Of a DNA stretch of 64,000 nucleotides, positions 63,226 to 64,000 are shown piece by piece; the stretch's first letter is position 1; the number at the start of each line of letters is the position of its first letter. A program made the position numbers and the translations under genes. This DNA is from Microbacterium sp. Leaf320 (GTDB lineage Bacteria; Actinomycetota; Actinomycetes; Actinomycetales; Microbacteriaceae): the NCBI RefSeq assembly GCF_001423485.1, contig NZ_LMOD01000003.1, positions 447,527-511,526 on the forward strand, read 5' to 3'. Below the pieces are notes generated by a model. That model had not been told where the DNA came from. It searched no databases and worked only from the letters and a program-made list of their open reading frames with translations.

Positions 63226-64000
63226 TCAGCGGGTGAGCGGAACCTCGATCAGCTGGCGTCCGCCGGCGGGGGCGGTCAGCACCTGGTCGAGAGCCGTACG
63301 GGTGGTGACGCGCTGGTACTCCCAGCCGTATGCGAGGGCGATCTTCTCGAGTCGCACGGTGTGCGGCGTGTAGAACGCCCTGTCGAGGTCGGCGCGGTCG
63401 GCCGTCGAGGCCACCTCGAGTCCGTCGAAGATCGTGCCGCCGCCGTCGTTGCCGACGATGACCTGGATGCGCGGTTCGTCCTCATCGGGTGGCAGCAGCA
63501 GCGCGCCGACATCGTGGAGGAACGCGAGATCGCCCAGCAGCACCCGGGTGACTCCGGGAGACCCGCCCGCTTGACTGGCCAGGGCGATACCCGTCGCGGT
63601 GGCGATCGTGCCGTCGATCCCCGCGAGTCCGCGATTGGCGTGCACCGGCACCTTCTTGCCGCCGAGCACCGCATCGGCGACACGGACCAGCCGAGACGAG
63701 CCGAACACGAGGCGGTCATGCGGCCACGTCGCCCGCCAGACGGCGTCGGCGAGGAGTTCGCGGTCGAGAGGTCGGCGCACGGCCGCGAGTTCGGCCTTCA
63801 CGGCATCGCGACGAGCGGTGAAGTCGCTGGAGGCGAGTCCGTCCTGGTCGGGCGCGCGCTCGCTGAGGTCGACGGTGTGAGCTGCGGATGCCGTGAGCCA
63901 GGCGCCGAGCCACTCGCGGTCTGCGGCGCCGGGGGCGACGGAGAGGGATGCCGCGGGGGTCGTGCGTCCGTTGAGGTTCAGCGCCTCGCCGCCACGGCGG
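63226..64000 (-). CDS. menD: MenD, SEPHCHC synthase (5' end beyond window)
   Basis: About 257 C-terminal residues are visible, with open reading to the window edge. HANRGLAGIDGTIATATGIALA and GDLAFLHDVGALL, then NDGGGTIFDGL, are ThDP-binding features of MenD. It condenses 2-oxoglutarate with isochorismate, following MenF. It reads convergently to menF and is next to PPK2. Confidence 0.9.
   Translation of the reverse strand, partial: RRGGEALNLNGRTTPAASLSVAPGAADREWLGAWLTASAAHTVDLSERAPDQDGLASSDFTARRDAVKAELAAVRRPLDRELLADAVWRATWPHDRLVFGSSRLVRVADAVLGGKKVPVHANRGLAGIDGTIATATGIALASQAGGSPGVTRVLLGDLAFLHDVGALLLPPDEDEPRIQVIVGNDGGGTIFDGLEVASTADRADLDRAFYTPHTVRLEKIALAYGWEYQRVTTRTALDQVLTAPAGGRQLIEVPLTR

Overview
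The window comes from a high-GC Gram-positive actinobacterium, most likely Microbacteriaceae and probably Microbacterium. The evidence is the strong codon bias, actinobacterial-type ribosomal proteins with long Lys/Ala- or acid-rich tails, a HadAB-type MaoC pair, and a clustered menaquinone locus. This placement rests on recognisable protein families only; no search was run.

Layout. 1-3460 (minus strand): NAD salvage (nadR, cut by the window edge; pnuC), murB and a MaoC/Had dehydratase pair. 3521-6024: a TSUP permease and a divergent acyl-CoA ligase. 6112-22642 (minus): the S10, spc and alpha ribosomal clusters with secY, adk, map, infA and rpoA, plus a DsbA-like membrane thiol protein. rpsK is abnormal: its conserved C-terminus is missing and it abuts an antisense scrap of a NeuB-like gene. 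22643-23504 is a non-coding region with the S10 promoter. 23505-24754: a small hydrophilic protein and a secreted, membrane-anchored surface protein. 25047-29433: the str cluster (rpsL, rpsG, fusA, then tuf behind a terminator). 29656-36777: an operon with a giant multi-spanning membrane protein, an XRE regulator and a DUF2975 protein, then several small membrane proteins. 36840-40647: a maltose-type sugar ABC transporter (two permeases and a binding lipoprotein) with LacI-type operators. 40834-41322: yajQ.

41304-53822 is a 12.5-kb integrated element lying exactly in the 3' end of yajQ. A 15-bp direct repeat (GTTCATCAACTACCG) bounds it; the element regenerates the yajQ end on one side and strands the presumed original yajQ terminator on the other. 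It carries a tyrosine integrase, an XRE repressor, a divergent excisionase-like protein, a lambda-O-like replication gene with four iterons inside its 3' end (followed by an A-rich tract and a perfect DnaA box), two large paralogous unknown proteins, an HK97-gp10-like protein, HNH endonuclease, small terminase, a putative tail assembly chaperone, a full-length tape measure protein and an Ntn-hydrolase-like protein. It has no large terminase, portal, capsid, protease, major tail protein or lysis genes, yet every ORF is intact. This looks like a compact phage satellite rather than a decayed prophage and is the best candidate here for an undescribed system.

Beyond the element, 54261-64000 holds a GntR regulator, an alpha/beta hydrolase, a lipoprotein, a ferredoxin-NADP reductase-like protein, a polyprenyl diphosphate synthase, menG, a DUF402 protein, menF, a PPK2-type kinase and the 3' part of menD.
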